The notes below the pieces were generated by a model that did not search any database, had not been told where the DNA came from, and saw only the letters and a list, made by a program, of their open reading frames with translations. A stretch of 12,950 bases of DNA from Verrucomicrobiota bacterium (lineage in GTDB: Bacteria > Verrucomicrobiota > Verrucomicrobiia > Methylacidiphilales > Verrucolacustridaceae): positions 1-12,950 of the forward strand of contig RGGS01000012.1 of the NCBI GenBank assembly GCA_010024525.1, written 5' to 3'. Position 1 is the stretch's first letter. Every line of letters starts with the position of its first letter. The position numbers and the translations under genes were made by a program. Below, one piece after another: positions 1 through 5,624 of this stretch.

Positions 1-115
1 TTCAAATCCCGGCGGCCCGATGAACTAAAAGTCTCTCTTACCTCTTCAGACTGACCTTTTTCCCGATTTGGGTGGGGGGCATCGGAAATGCAGTCCGCCA
101 CGAATCAGCGATCAG
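1..115 (-). repeat. Direct repeat R1, copy 1 (3' flank of the 105-782 gene)
   Basis: This stretch matches 1786-1898 over about 113 bp with scattered mismatches. Shared blocks include CAAATCCCGGCGGCCCGATG, ACCTCTTCAGACTGAC, TTCCCGATTTGG and GGAAATGCAGTCCGC. Read on the minus strand, the match begins at the final Arg codon and TGA stop (CGC TGA TTC) of the upstream gene, in both copies. It may extend left of the window. The genes entering the two copies are unrelated, so the repeat is not part of a duplicated gene. Confidence 0.85.
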
Positions 116-782
116 TTAAGCGGTTCGTAGGATGCGTCTTGTTTGACCTACTGATCATTGTTTTTGTCACTGCAATTGCCGCAAGACTGATCGATAGCGT
201 GATCCAGAGCGAACAGGGTGCAAAGGCGACGCTGACCAACAGCGTGCACAGGGCAAGTGCAGACAGAAAGAGTATAGCGCCCGATCCTACAAGTACTGCA
301 ATGCCCTTAGATTGCCATGGGCGACTCCAGATCGTGAAGATGATGGGCAGGGAAAGAAGGATGCCGAAGGTGAAATGAGATATGGGGCGAGTCCAGAGCC
401 AAACAAGTGGCGAAACGGCTACATGAAAGGCGCTGTCGATTTCCTTCAATCCTGCGGCGTCGAATCGCCATACCTGCGAAGCGAATAGACTGAACGGAGT
501 GCGGAATTGAAAGGCGTGGAACGCATTGTTCCTTAATGACACAATGGATGTGTTCCACTCGTAGCCTGTGGATGCAACGAGGTTCGTGCCGGAATATGCA
601 GCGAACCTGATGGGGTCGCTGAACACTATCCCGTCAACATACCCCTCTCGAATCTCAACACGACCTTTTGGAGTGTCTATAAATCCGATTGTGTCCTCAT
701 ACGGCGGATGAGCGTGCGCCGAAGAGCAGGCAAAGAAGAGAAGCATGGTCCACAGCGCCATATTCTCATTGGCCGAACGCAT
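105..782 (-). CDS. Unrecognised secreted/membrane protein with three C-terminal membrane segments
   Basis: I do not recognise this family. From the ATG at 782 the product is 225 residues. Residues 8-24 form a signal peptide (MALWTMLLFFACSSAHA, cleavage likely after AHA). An extracytoplasmic part of about 110 residues follows (HPPYEDTIGFIDTPKGRVEI...), then three hydrophobic segments near 136-152, 161-186 and 191-210, and a short basic tail (SRSNKTHPTNRLTDR). A TTG at 809 and an ATG at 761 are in-frame alternatives. No candidate has a well-spaced Shine-Dalgarno sequence; 782 is preferred because it keeps a charged n-region before the hydrophobic core. The last codon and stop lie inside repeat R1, and the start region lies inside repeat R2, so the gene sits neatly between repeats. 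That fits an accessory cargo gene. Function is unknown. Confidence 0.6.
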   Translation of the reverse strand: MRSANENMALWTMLLFFACSSAHAHPPYEDTIGFIDTPKGRVEIREGYVDGIVFSDPIRFAAYSGTNLVASTGYEWNTSIVSLRNNAFHAFQFRTPFSLFASQVWRFDAAGLKEIDSAFHVAVSPLVWLWTRPISHFTFGILLSLPIIFTIWSRPWQSKGIAVLVGSGAILFLSALALCTLLVSVAFAPCSLWITLSISLAAIAVTKTMISRSNKTHPTNRLTDR

Positions 783-872
783 ACTCACCGACTTCGATAT
801 TACGCACAAATCCTCAAAATAACCGCTAAAAATTCCGTAGTCCCCGATTCCCGTAGTGAACTGGATTCGGGG
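777..872 (-). repeat. Direct repeat R2, copy A
   Basis: This 96-bp stretch aligns without gaps to 1444-1539. The most conserved parts are AATCCTCAAAA.AACCGCTAA and TCCCCGATTCCCGTAG. It contains a near-palindrome, CCCCGATTCC ... GGATTCGGGG, with one mismatch. On the minus strand its distal end runs into the start of the 105-782 gene (both copies share a GGTGA..-TGCGT segment there). Its proximal end lies 14 bp past the stop of the 887-1372 gene. Confidence 0.85.
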
Positions 873-886
873 TTAGGTTAATACCA

Positions 887-1372
887 TCAGAAGGCGTAAA
901 AAATAATGAAGCTGGCAACGACAAGTATCGAGTACATGCCAAACCTTTTTGTCTGCGAGAGTTGACGTGTTGAACGGAAATATACGAATGAGGTAAATGC
1001 AAAAATGCCAGCAAATACGCCAAGATAGGGCGCTTTGAACATGAAAGTATTATATTCAGCATGTTTGTCAGCTGGAGAAATCCAAGGTTTGAGCAAAAGA
1101 CCCCGTCCGATTACGATTTCCACAGGATCACCAATATTGGTACGCGCTGCGCGTTCGGTGAGGACCGGAATGCGAACCTCCTGTCGTAGGATTGAATTTC
1201 GCCCAGTAAGGAAATCGACACGGAATGGTTGATAGTAAACACCCTTGCCCGTGACAATAACTGCTTCGTTTTCAAGCCCACTTATATCTGAAAAGCGGTT
1301 AAATTCCGTGAGAGTATATCTCGTAACTGCGACAAACAAAAACATGCACAAGAATGGAATAATCTTCTTCAT
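887..1372 (-). CDS. Unrecognised small membrane protein
   Basis: The product is 161 residues from an ATG at 1372 (MKKIIPFLCMFLF...). I do not recognise the family. A hydrophobic N-terminal segment (about 4-17) could be a signal anchor or signal peptide. It is followed by about 95 polar residues containing VIVTGKGVYYQPFRVDF and RIPVLTERAARTNIGDPVEIVIGRG, which read like a small beta-rich extracytoplasmic domain. Two hydrophobic segments (about 114-132 and 145-161) close the protein. The layout loosely recalls small DUF3592-type membrane proteins, but I see no diagnostic motif. Spacing to a weak purine-rich stretch (GAAAGA) before the ATG is short, so the start is plausible rather than firm. 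The DNA is more AT-rich than the core genes further right, and R2 copies lie on both sides, which suggests acquired cargo. Confidence 0.6.
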   Translation of the reverse strand: MKKIIPFLCMFLFVAVTRYTLTEFNRFSDISGLENEAVIVTGKGVYYQPFRVDFLTGRNSILRQEVRIPVLTERAARTNIGDPVEIVIGRGLLLKPWISPADKHAEYNTFMFKAPYLGVFAGIFAFTSFVYFRSTRQLSQTKRFGMYSILVVASFIIFYAF

Positions 1373-1443
1373 TCTTTCAAAAATATTTTATACGACAGTT
1401 CGTTAATATTGAGTTTCATGACTGGTCTTTTCGCAGATGAAAC

Positions 1444-1539
1444 ACGCAAATTCACCTTCTCCGACATTAAGCACGAATCCTCAAAACAACCGCTAAAATT
1501 TCCCGAGTCCCCGATTCCCGTAGCGAATAGGAATCGGGG
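1444..1539 (-). repeat. Direct repeat R2, copy B, with a perfect 10-bp hairpin
   Basis: This is the second copy of the 96-bp repeat at 777-872. Here the inverted repeat is perfect: CCCCGATTCC at 1509-1518 pairs with GGAATCGGGG at 1530-1539 around an 11-nt loop. It lies about 70 bp upstream of the start of the 887-1372 gene. Confidence 0.85.
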
Positions 1540-1785
1540 CACAGGGGAGATAACTCGTTCGCAGCGAACAGACCTGAGTTCGCACAGTTCATGGCGAATG
1601 GGAAATCTGGGGTTGGCCCCCTCGGACCTGCCCCCGCCCATTCGTGCTAGTCGCTCCGCGACGGATTGGCTTTCCGCTTACGCGGGGGAATTCAAATCCC
1701 GTTGGGTGCATTGCGCATGTGCGTAAGCACCCAGGTTCCCCAACCCGGAGGGGACACTGCAAAGCGGAGAGGCGGGTTTGTGGGC
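1540..1785. other. Non-coding spacer between R2 copy B and R1 copy 2
   Basis: I see no convincing gene here. The stretch is more GC-rich than the flanking small genes. It holds a short hairpin GTCGC-TCC-GCGAC near 1650, a fragment TTCAAATCCCG (1691-1701) that also occurs at the very start of the window, and the strong hairpin at 1704-1732. Reading frames that cross it are interrupted by, or run into, the repeats. Confidence 0.5.
1704..1732. other. Strong hairpin in the spacer
   Basis: GGGTGC (1704-1709) pairs with GCACCC (1727-1732). The inside continues as TT.CGCA / TGCG.AA with one bulge and one mismatch, leaving almost no loop. There is no T-tract on either side, so it does not look like a standard intrinsic terminator. 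Confidence 0.5.
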
Positions 1786-1898
1786 CGCAAATCCCGGCGG
1801 CCCGATGAATTTAAAGCCTTTTTTACCTCTTCAGACTGACTCCTTTCCCGATTTGGTTGGGGAGCACCGGAAATGCAGTCCGCTAAGAATCAGCGAAA
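1786..1898 (-). repeat. Direct repeat R1, copy 2 (3' flank of the toxin gene)
   Basis: This is the second copy of the repeat at 1-115. On the minus strand it starts at the last codon and TGA of the toxin gene (TTT CGC TGA TTC) and runs away from it. A possible imperfect fold is visible: GCTGATTC with GAGTCAG on the outside and TTTCC with GGAAA inside. Confidence 0.85.
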
Positions 1899-2159
1899 CA
1901 GATCGGAATGTGTGCCAGTGCGTTCCAAGCGCAGATGATCGGGAGAGGCGGTATAAATCAATATCCAATCAGGCTCGATGTGGAGATCACGGGATCCCAC
2001 GAATTCTCCATGGAGGGGATGATCCTTGTAGGAAGGTGGTAGAGGAGCGGCTTCGATTAAGAGATCAATAACCTTCTTAAGTTTGGAGAGGTCTTTACCT
2101 CTCTTCTTGGCTCTTTTGACGTCCTTCTTAAATGCAGTGGTGCTACTGACCGATCTCAC
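1890..2159 (-). CDS. yafQ: YafQ-type mRNA interferase toxin (RelE superfamily)
   Basis: The product is 89 residues and matches YafQ, a ribosome-dependent endoribonuclease that cuts mRNA in the A site, along its whole length. N-terminal helices are rich in Lys and Arg (FKKDVKRAKKRGKDLSKLKKVIDLL). The catalytic half carries the family signature YKDHPL.G....RD.H.EPDWILIY and ends LRLERTGTHSDLF. By comparison with E. coli YafQ, the residues that matter are present: H47, H60, D64, W65, R80, H84 and F88, so the toxin should be active. Length is that of the family. The ATG at 2159 overlaps the antitoxin stop by 4 nt (ATGA), which implies translational coupling. The stop codon coincides with the edge of repeat R1. 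TA pairs are common cargo of mobile and cassette regions, and this one sits in such a region. Confidence 0.93.
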   Translation of the reverse strand: MRSVSSTTAFKKDVKRAKKRGKDLSKLKKVIDLLIEAAPLPPSYKDHPLHGEFVGSRDLHIEPDWILIYTASPDHLRLERTGTHSDLFR

Positions 2160-2416
2160 AGGCCAAGATCACGATAAAGATCCTTCTTCGATGCATAGTG
2201 CTTCACGCCTTTGCCTTTACGACTGTCCCGAAGAACCTTGGCCGTTTCAGCGTTGGGAAGTTCAACTTGAAAGGGAAGACCTCTACGAAGTTGGATTTGA
2301 TGGAAGAGGAGCTGGATCGCATCGGAAGCGGTCATCCCCAAAGAGGAAAGGATTCGTTCCGCCTGAGTTTTGACGGTGGGCGTGATCCGGGCTCGGATGG
2401 TGGTGGTTTTCAACAT
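2156..2416 (-). CDS. dinJ: DinJ/RelB-family antitoxin
   Basis: The 86-residue product has an N-terminal ribbon-helix-helix pattern (TTIRARITPTVKTQAERILSSLGMTASDAIQLLFHQI) followed by the DinJ hallmark GLPF.VELPNAET and a charged C-terminal tail (YASKKDLYRDLGL) that would wrap the toxin. The beta strand of the RHH should bind the operator and the C-terminal half should neutralise YafQ. It is the first gene of a two-gene minus-strand operon and overlaps the toxin by 4 nt. The start ATG at 2416 is preceded by TTTAAGGT, a purine stretch at tight spacing. A 12-bp palindrome 19 bp upstream is a likely autoregulatory operator. Confidence 0.92.
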   Translation of the reverse strand: MLKTTTIRARITPTVKTQAERILSSLGMTASDAIQLLFHQIQLRRGLPFQVELPNAETAKVLRDSRKGKGVKHYASKKDLYRDLGL

Positions 2417-2434
2417 ACCTTAAATGTGGCGCAT

Positions 2435-2446
2435 TTGTAGCTACAA
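2435..2446. promoter_or_regulatory. Candidate operator of the toxin-antitoxin operon
   Basis: TTGTAGCTACAA is a perfect 12-bp palindrome, 19 bp upstream of the antitoxin start. It differs only in the central dinucleotide from the RelB operator core known from E. coli relBE (TTGTAATTACAA). Autorepression by an RHH antitoxin and its toxin complex is the rule in this family. Binding here is inferred. Confidence 0.6.
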
Positions 2447-2753
2447 GCAAGAAGTTGTTTTGCCATACCAATATTTTGGCTGCCTACCGCCGGTAAGTGG
2501 CCGGGCTGATGGGATATGGGCCTTGCAGCTGGAATAGGTGGAAGGGGACAAGTGGAAGACGGAAAAACCATAAGCCGGTCAGGCTCGTTCCACTTTCCAC
2601 CTCCCGCCTTCCATCAAGGAGCGTCAGGGATGTAAAGCACTGCAGGGAAGTATGTTAAAGAGAGAATGGAAGGTCGGAGGATGGGAAATGCTGTGTAAAA
2701 GCGAAGCGTAAAAAGCCCCTATTAAATTTAGGGAAAAGCATTAAGCTAATCGA
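2447..2753. other. Intergenic region with a diverged dispersed repeat (about 2535-2690)
   Basis: No gene is seen. The first 60 bp probably hold the promoter of the TA operon. From about 2535 the sequence resembles 3785-3935: both show a GGTGGAAGGGG/ GGTGGAAGGGGG start, a CTTCCACTTT/ GTTCCACTTT box, then a block TGTAAAGC.CTG.AGGG..TATG..GTTAAAG. It resembles decayed copies of a non-coding repeat family. The 3' part (2690-2753) is AT-rich and may carry the promoter of the next gene. Confidence 0.45.
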
Positions 2754-3386
2754 GTGAAACAGGTTCTGTGTCTTTTGGCTGTTCTGGTAAGTCCACATCC
2801 CATATTTGCCACCAACACCTTTTTTGCGGGGGCTCGTCCTGGCGCCACAACGTTTTATTGGGAAGGCGAAGCCAATTTCGCCGCAAATATGGTTTTCAAG
2901 TGCCAGGTGGACCTGCCGGGAACTTATTTTTCAGTCAACACCCTTGGTGGGACTTGGGACATTTACGCTGAGCTTGGAATCATAGGAAGGGGAGCTTTGC
3001 CATCACCTGAAGGCCTCACGGTTCGAGACATGACAATCTCACTTGAGAATGAAACGGGAAATCTGATTTTTGATCGGCTGGTTTCCCTCAATACAGTTTG
3101 GCCGGGAGGTGAAGATGGAATCATATTCAGCACTCCAATTACGGGCCAAGGCACATTCACGGCAATCAGCTTCACCTTGGGATTTGTTAGTGTGCCTCCA
3201 AGTACGGTCGGAGCAACCGTGAATCCTTTATGGGGATCTTCATATGTAAGTTCTGGTTTTGGAATCAATGGTTATGATGGGCTTGGAAATCCTGGCTACA
3301 TGACCGTTGTCCCCGAACCCTCCGCTTTTTCGCTTCTCGCCGTTGGTTTAGGCGTGGTCCTGCGCCGCCGGCGCAGGACAGTTTAA
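2754..3386 (+). CDS. PEP-CTERM sorting-tag protein, body unrecognised
   Basis: The 210-residue product starts at a GTG (2754), giving a classical signal peptide MKQVLCLLAVLVSPHPIFA and a mature start near TNTFFAG. The body (about 20-185) has alternating polar and hydrophobic stretches and many Gly, Thr and Ser residues, so it is probably beta-rich. I do not recognise a domain. Residues 186-210 are the PEP-CTERM tag: VVPEPSA, a hydrophobic stretch FSLLAVGLGVVL and the cluster RRRRR. In known systems this tag is recognised by an exosortase, which cleaves near PEP and places the protein at the cell envelope; no exosortase is in the window. The last 24 bases of coding sequence form a perfect hairpin. 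No good ribosome-binding site is visible before the GTG, so the start rests on the signal peptide. Confidence 0.8.
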   Translation: MKQVLCLLAVLVSPHPIFATNTFFAGARPGATTFYWEGEANFAANMVFKCQVDLPGTYFSVNTLGGTWDIYAELGIIGRGALPSPEGLTVRDMTISLENETGNLIFDRLVSLNTVWPGGEDGIIFSTPITGQGTFTAISFTLGFVSVPPSTVGATVNPLWGSSYVSSGFGINGYDGLGNPGYMTVVPEPSAFSLLAVGLGVVLRRRRRTV

Positions 3387-3480
3387 GTTTTAAGATTAAG
3401 TTTAAGTAAGCTTCTCGTTATCAGCTTCCGGTTACTTCATCTTAATCTTTCCACTTCAACTCAAACGAAGCGCCTGTCCC
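3309..3480 (+). repeat. PEP-CTERM tag plus 3' flank repeat, copy 1
   Basis: This stretch matches 5433-5607 at DNA level: first the tag codons (GTCCCCGAACC...TCGCTTCTCGCCGTTGGTTTAGGC), then the hairpin, then AGTTTAAG..TTAAGATTAAGTTTAAGTAAG past the stop, and further on a looser match around CATCTTxATCTTTCCACTTCA (C.TTTCCACTTCA). A shorter copy with only the tag lies at 4737-4781. Confidence 0.75.
3357..3379 (+). terminator. Hairpin inside the Arg-tail codons (possible coding-embedded terminator)
   Basis: GTCCTGCGCC (3357-3366) pairs perfectly with GGCGCAGGAC (3370-3379) around GCC. The stop TAA follows at 3384-3386 in the context AGTTTAAGTTTTAAG, which is T-rich but not a clean T-tract. The same structure with one compensatory pair change occurs at 5481-5503. 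Termination is inferred; the structure could also be a mobile-element end. Confidence 0.5.
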
Positions 3481-3992
3481 CAACCAATCCGCTACCCAAT
3501 CTACAGATCTTCTGTGTCTCCACAGTGAATGTGGGATTCGGAGCGTTGCTGCGCAAAGAGGGTGCGGTGAGTTGTTCCATCTGAGGAGAGTTGCGGTGAA
3601 GGGGAGGCCTGACGGCCCGATTAGGATGAAGATTAAGACTAAGACGGTTTAGGGCTGTCACGTCACAAGTGCGCTTCATCTTCAACTTTCCACTTCATCG
3701 AGCGCGATATGCCCCGGCCCTGATTCGCTCCTAATCCGCTGTGCGGAGGAGCTTCGCAGGGCAAGCGGCCCGATGAACCTGACGGCTGGTGGAAGGGGGC
3801 AGGTGGGAAGTGGGAAAAAAAATAAGCTAAACCAAGCCTTCCACTTTCAGCCTTTTGCCTTCCGCAAAAGCAAGCATCTGGGGTGTAAAGCCCTGGAGGG
3901 TATGGCGTTAAAGTGGGTATCGGGTGAGACGGGAGAATCGAAAAGCGCTTTGAAAACTCGAGGCAGGAAAAGGGGTAGATTTTTAGATTTGG
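3387..3992. other. Long intergenic region made of decayed repeats
   Basis: I see no credible gene; the open frames are short, of odd composition and cross repeats. The region begins with the 3' flank repeat (to about 3480). At 3624-3648 it carries GATTAAGACTAAGAC, similar to GATTAAG tracts elsewhere in the window. CTTTCCACTTCATCGAGC at 3682-3699 is mirrored by GCCCGATGAA at 3767-3776, forming an inverted pair around a smaller hairpin at 3727-3752 (GCTCC..CCGC/GCGG.GGAGC). From 3785 to about 3935 it resembles 2535-2690. The last 60 bp must hold the promoter of the LamG-like gene. Confidence 0.5.
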
Positions 3993-4820
3993 ATGAGTAG
4001 GTTTTTAACAATGGGCTTCAGTCTAAATTACCTCTATGCCGCGATGTTATGCTTCGGCCTTTTTTTAGGGGCGGAGACATCTCGTGCAGCCCTAATTTCC
4101 GTTTATGAGTTTAACAACACCACCACCGATTCTGTCCGTGGTGCTGCTGGTGTTGGAACTTTTGTGGGGACCACAAGCTACGTGCCCGGAATGATTGGAA
4201 ATGGTCTGGCTTTCAACGGATCCAGCTATTTGGTGGCGCCAGTGGTGGGAGGTGGGTTGAGTGCCTTAAGCATTTCCGCTTGGGTGAAATTCAACAGCAA
4301 CACTTCATGGGCTACGATCGTAAAAAACTGGGGTGAATCATCCTCCGGCGCTTTTCATCTGGGGTTGGATAATGCCACCGGCAAGATTAGCGATTATATT
4401 ACCAGTTCCGGAGGCACCCTCACGGCCACCGATTCTTCGACGATTACGACCGGTCAGTGGTACCACGTGGTGACCACGTTCAACGGATCCGCAAATCGGC
4501 ATACCCTTTACGTCAATGGGGTCAGTAAAGCCTCGGTCTCCGCATCCGGCACCCTGACCGCCCTGGGCACCAAAATGTCCATGGGCGCCAAGCTCAATGA
4601 TTCCCAAAATAGCCCTGCGACCGTAAACACAGGTTACCTCAACGGGGTGCTCGACGATGTAAGCTTCTATAATGAAGAGCTATCCGCAGCTCAGATCAGC
4701 TCTCTTTACAATAATGGCTTGAGCGGTATTGGAGCTGTCCCCGAACCTTCCGCCCCCTCGCTTCTCGCCGTTGGTTTAGGCGGGTGGGCGATTCTTCGGC
4801 GTCGTCAAAGGACTTTTTAA
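3993..4820 (+). CDS. LamG-like (concanavalin A-type) PEP-CTERM protein
   Basis: The product is 275 residues from ATG 3993, or 269 from the ATG at 4011, which keeps the signal peptide MGFSLNYLYAAMLCFGLFLGAETSRA and has an AGG box 12 bp upstream; either is possible. The body (about 35-245) is a LamG-like jelly roll. It shows the usual order of motifs: LISVYEFNNTTTDSVRG, GNGLAFNGSSYLVAP, LSISAWVKFNS, QWYHVVTTFNGSANRHTLYVNG and, near the end, GYLNGVLDDVSFYNEELSAAQISSLYNNG. Such domains often bind glycans, so the protein may act on extracellular polysaccharide; that is inference. The C-terminus AVPEPSAPSLLAVGLGGWAILRRRQRTF is the exosortase sorting tag. It differs from its neighbours in the membrane stretch and lacks the perfect hairpin. 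The next gene follows in the same frame directly after the stop. Confidence 0.88.
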   Translation: MSRFLTMGFSLNYLYAAMLCFGLFLGAETSRAALISVYEFNNTTTDSVRGAAGVGTFVGTTSYVPGMIGNGLAFNGSSYLVAPVVGGGLSALSISAWVKFNSNTSWATIVKNWGESSSGAFHLGLDNATGKISDYITSSGGTLTATDSSTITTGQWYHVVTTFNGSANRHTLYVNGVSKASVSASGTLTALGTKMSMGAKLNDSQNSPATVNTGYLNGVLDDVSFYNEELSAAQISSLYNNGLSGIGAVPEPSAPSLLAVGLGGWAILRRRQRTF

Positions 4821-4862
4821 AATAGGTTAAAGCATATCTTTAAATTCTTTTTATCGTCGGTC

Positions 4863-5510
4863 TTGGTTCTTTTTCTAGTGGCTGCGGGTCGAGCTCAGCC
4901 GCCTAACCTTGTCGCGAACGGGAGTTTTGAGGCGGATGTCATGGGCCAAACCGATCCGGATGGTAAAGGCGGTTATTTGAGTCCTGTTTATCGCTACGTG
5001 CCCGATGATCAGGCAACTATCACCGGGTGGACTTTTAGTTCAACCGGGCTTGGGGAAAACAGTTATTTGTCGAAAGATGAAAACTACGGCCCCATGGCAG
5101 ACGGGAATTATGGTCTCCGCCTGAATGTCGGGGACAGTATTTCGCAATCCTTGCTCCTTTCCCAAGGGGGGAATTACTCTTTAAGTTTCAACGTCGATCG
5201 TTGGCAGGTTGCTCACAATCTAATTTTTATGGATTTCGGCTCGGGCCGAACCCTGGTGGATGGATCCTCGGTGGCATATAACTTTAATTTTAATGTCGCC
5301 GCCAACTCCAATCTGGTTTTGTCCTTCGGATTTGTGGCAGATCCCAATGCGGATCCATCGAATGCCTCTGACGAAGACCTGGGCGGATCGGGAGTCATGT
5401 TGGACAATATCCGGCTCACATCGAGCGCATCCGTCCCCGAACCTTCTGCTCTTTCGCTTCTCGCCGTTGGTTTAGGCTTGGTCCTGCGGCGTTGCCGCAG
5501 GACAGTTTAA
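4863..5510 (+). CDS. PEP-CTERM protein with a jelly-roll-like N-terminal pattern
   Basis: The first usable start codon is the TTG at 4863, giving 215 residues. The body opens with PNLVANGSFEADVMG and closes with GSGVMLDNIRLTS, with ITGWTFSS and SISQSLLLSQGGNYSLSFNVDR between. This NGSFE...W....LDN pattern is typical of carbohydrate-binding-like beta-sandwich proteins (CBM4/9 or DUF642 type), though I cannot fix the family. Residues 191-215 are the tag VPEPSALSLLAVGLGLVLRRCRRTV. The start is odd. The frame stays open back to the stop of the preceding gene, and the codons before the TTG spell LKHIFKFFLSSV, which would complete a proper signal peptide (LKHIFKFFLSSVLVLFLVAAGRA). The true start may lie near 4827-4838 at a non-standard codon, or a start codon has been lost. 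It is likely co-transcribed with the LamG-like gene, 42 bp upstream. Confidence 0.75.
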   Translation: MVLFLVAAGRAQPPNLVANGSFEADVMGQTDPDGKGGYLSPVYRYVPDDQATITGWTFSSTGLGENSYLSKDENYGPMADGNYGLRLNVGDSISQSLLLSQGGNYSLSFNVDRWQVAHNLIFMDFGSGRTLVDGSSVAYNFNFNVAANSNLVLSFGFVADPNADPSNASDEDLGGSGVMLDNIRLTSSASVPEPSALSLLAVGLGLVLRRCRRTV

Positions 5511-5607
5511 GGATTAAGATTAAGTTTAAGTAAGTTGTCTACTTGGTAGCTGTCAGATTTCTTCAACTTCATCTTTCCACTTCATCGGGCGCGAAGCGTC
5601 CCGGCGG
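5433..5607 (+). repeat. PEP-CTERM tag plus 3' flank repeat, copy 2
   Basis: This is the counterpart of 3309-3480. It includes the tag codons, the hairpin at 5481-5503 and the post-stop tract AGTTTAAGGATTAAGATTAAG. It ends with CTTTCCACTTCATCGGGC and an imperfect palindrome CGGGCGCGAAGCGTCCCG. The region up to the pyruvate kinase stop at 5625 holds nothing else. Confidence 0.75.
5481..5503 (+). terminator. Hairpin inside the Arg-tail codons, second example
   Basis: GTCCTGCGGC (5481-5490) pairs perfectly with GCCGCAGGAC (5494-5503) around GTT. Compared with 3357-3379, the ninth stem base changes from C to G and its partner from G to C, so pairing is kept although the encoded residue changes (one Arg becomes Cys). 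The gene is followed on the other strand by pyruvate kinase, so a terminator would be useful here. Confidence 0.5.
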
Positions 5608-5624
5608 TCTGTTGGGAATTCTGT

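Noticed and set aside
777..900. Integron attC site downstream of the 887-1372 gene
   Set aside because: ACCTAAC (minus strand, 878-872) fits the RYYYAAC core, but no matching GTTRRRY partner is found at the other end (only GTTATTT and GTTGTTT), R1 has neither core, and no integrase is in the window.
1369..1641. Minus-strand frame upstream of the small membrane protein
   Set aside because: It crosses repeat R2 and the spacer, with no family resemblance; only the last third has gene-like composition.
1620..1700. tRNA-like segment around TTCAAATCCCG
   Set aside because: The T-loop-like string is present, but no cloverleaf can be drawn; the string recurs because it is part of the repeat family.
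3773..4000. Plus-strand 75-residue frame before the LamG-like gene
   Set aside because: It lies wholly in the dispersed repeat, is rich in Lys/Arg/Gly without pattern, and its counterpart at 2535-2690 is not open in the same frame.
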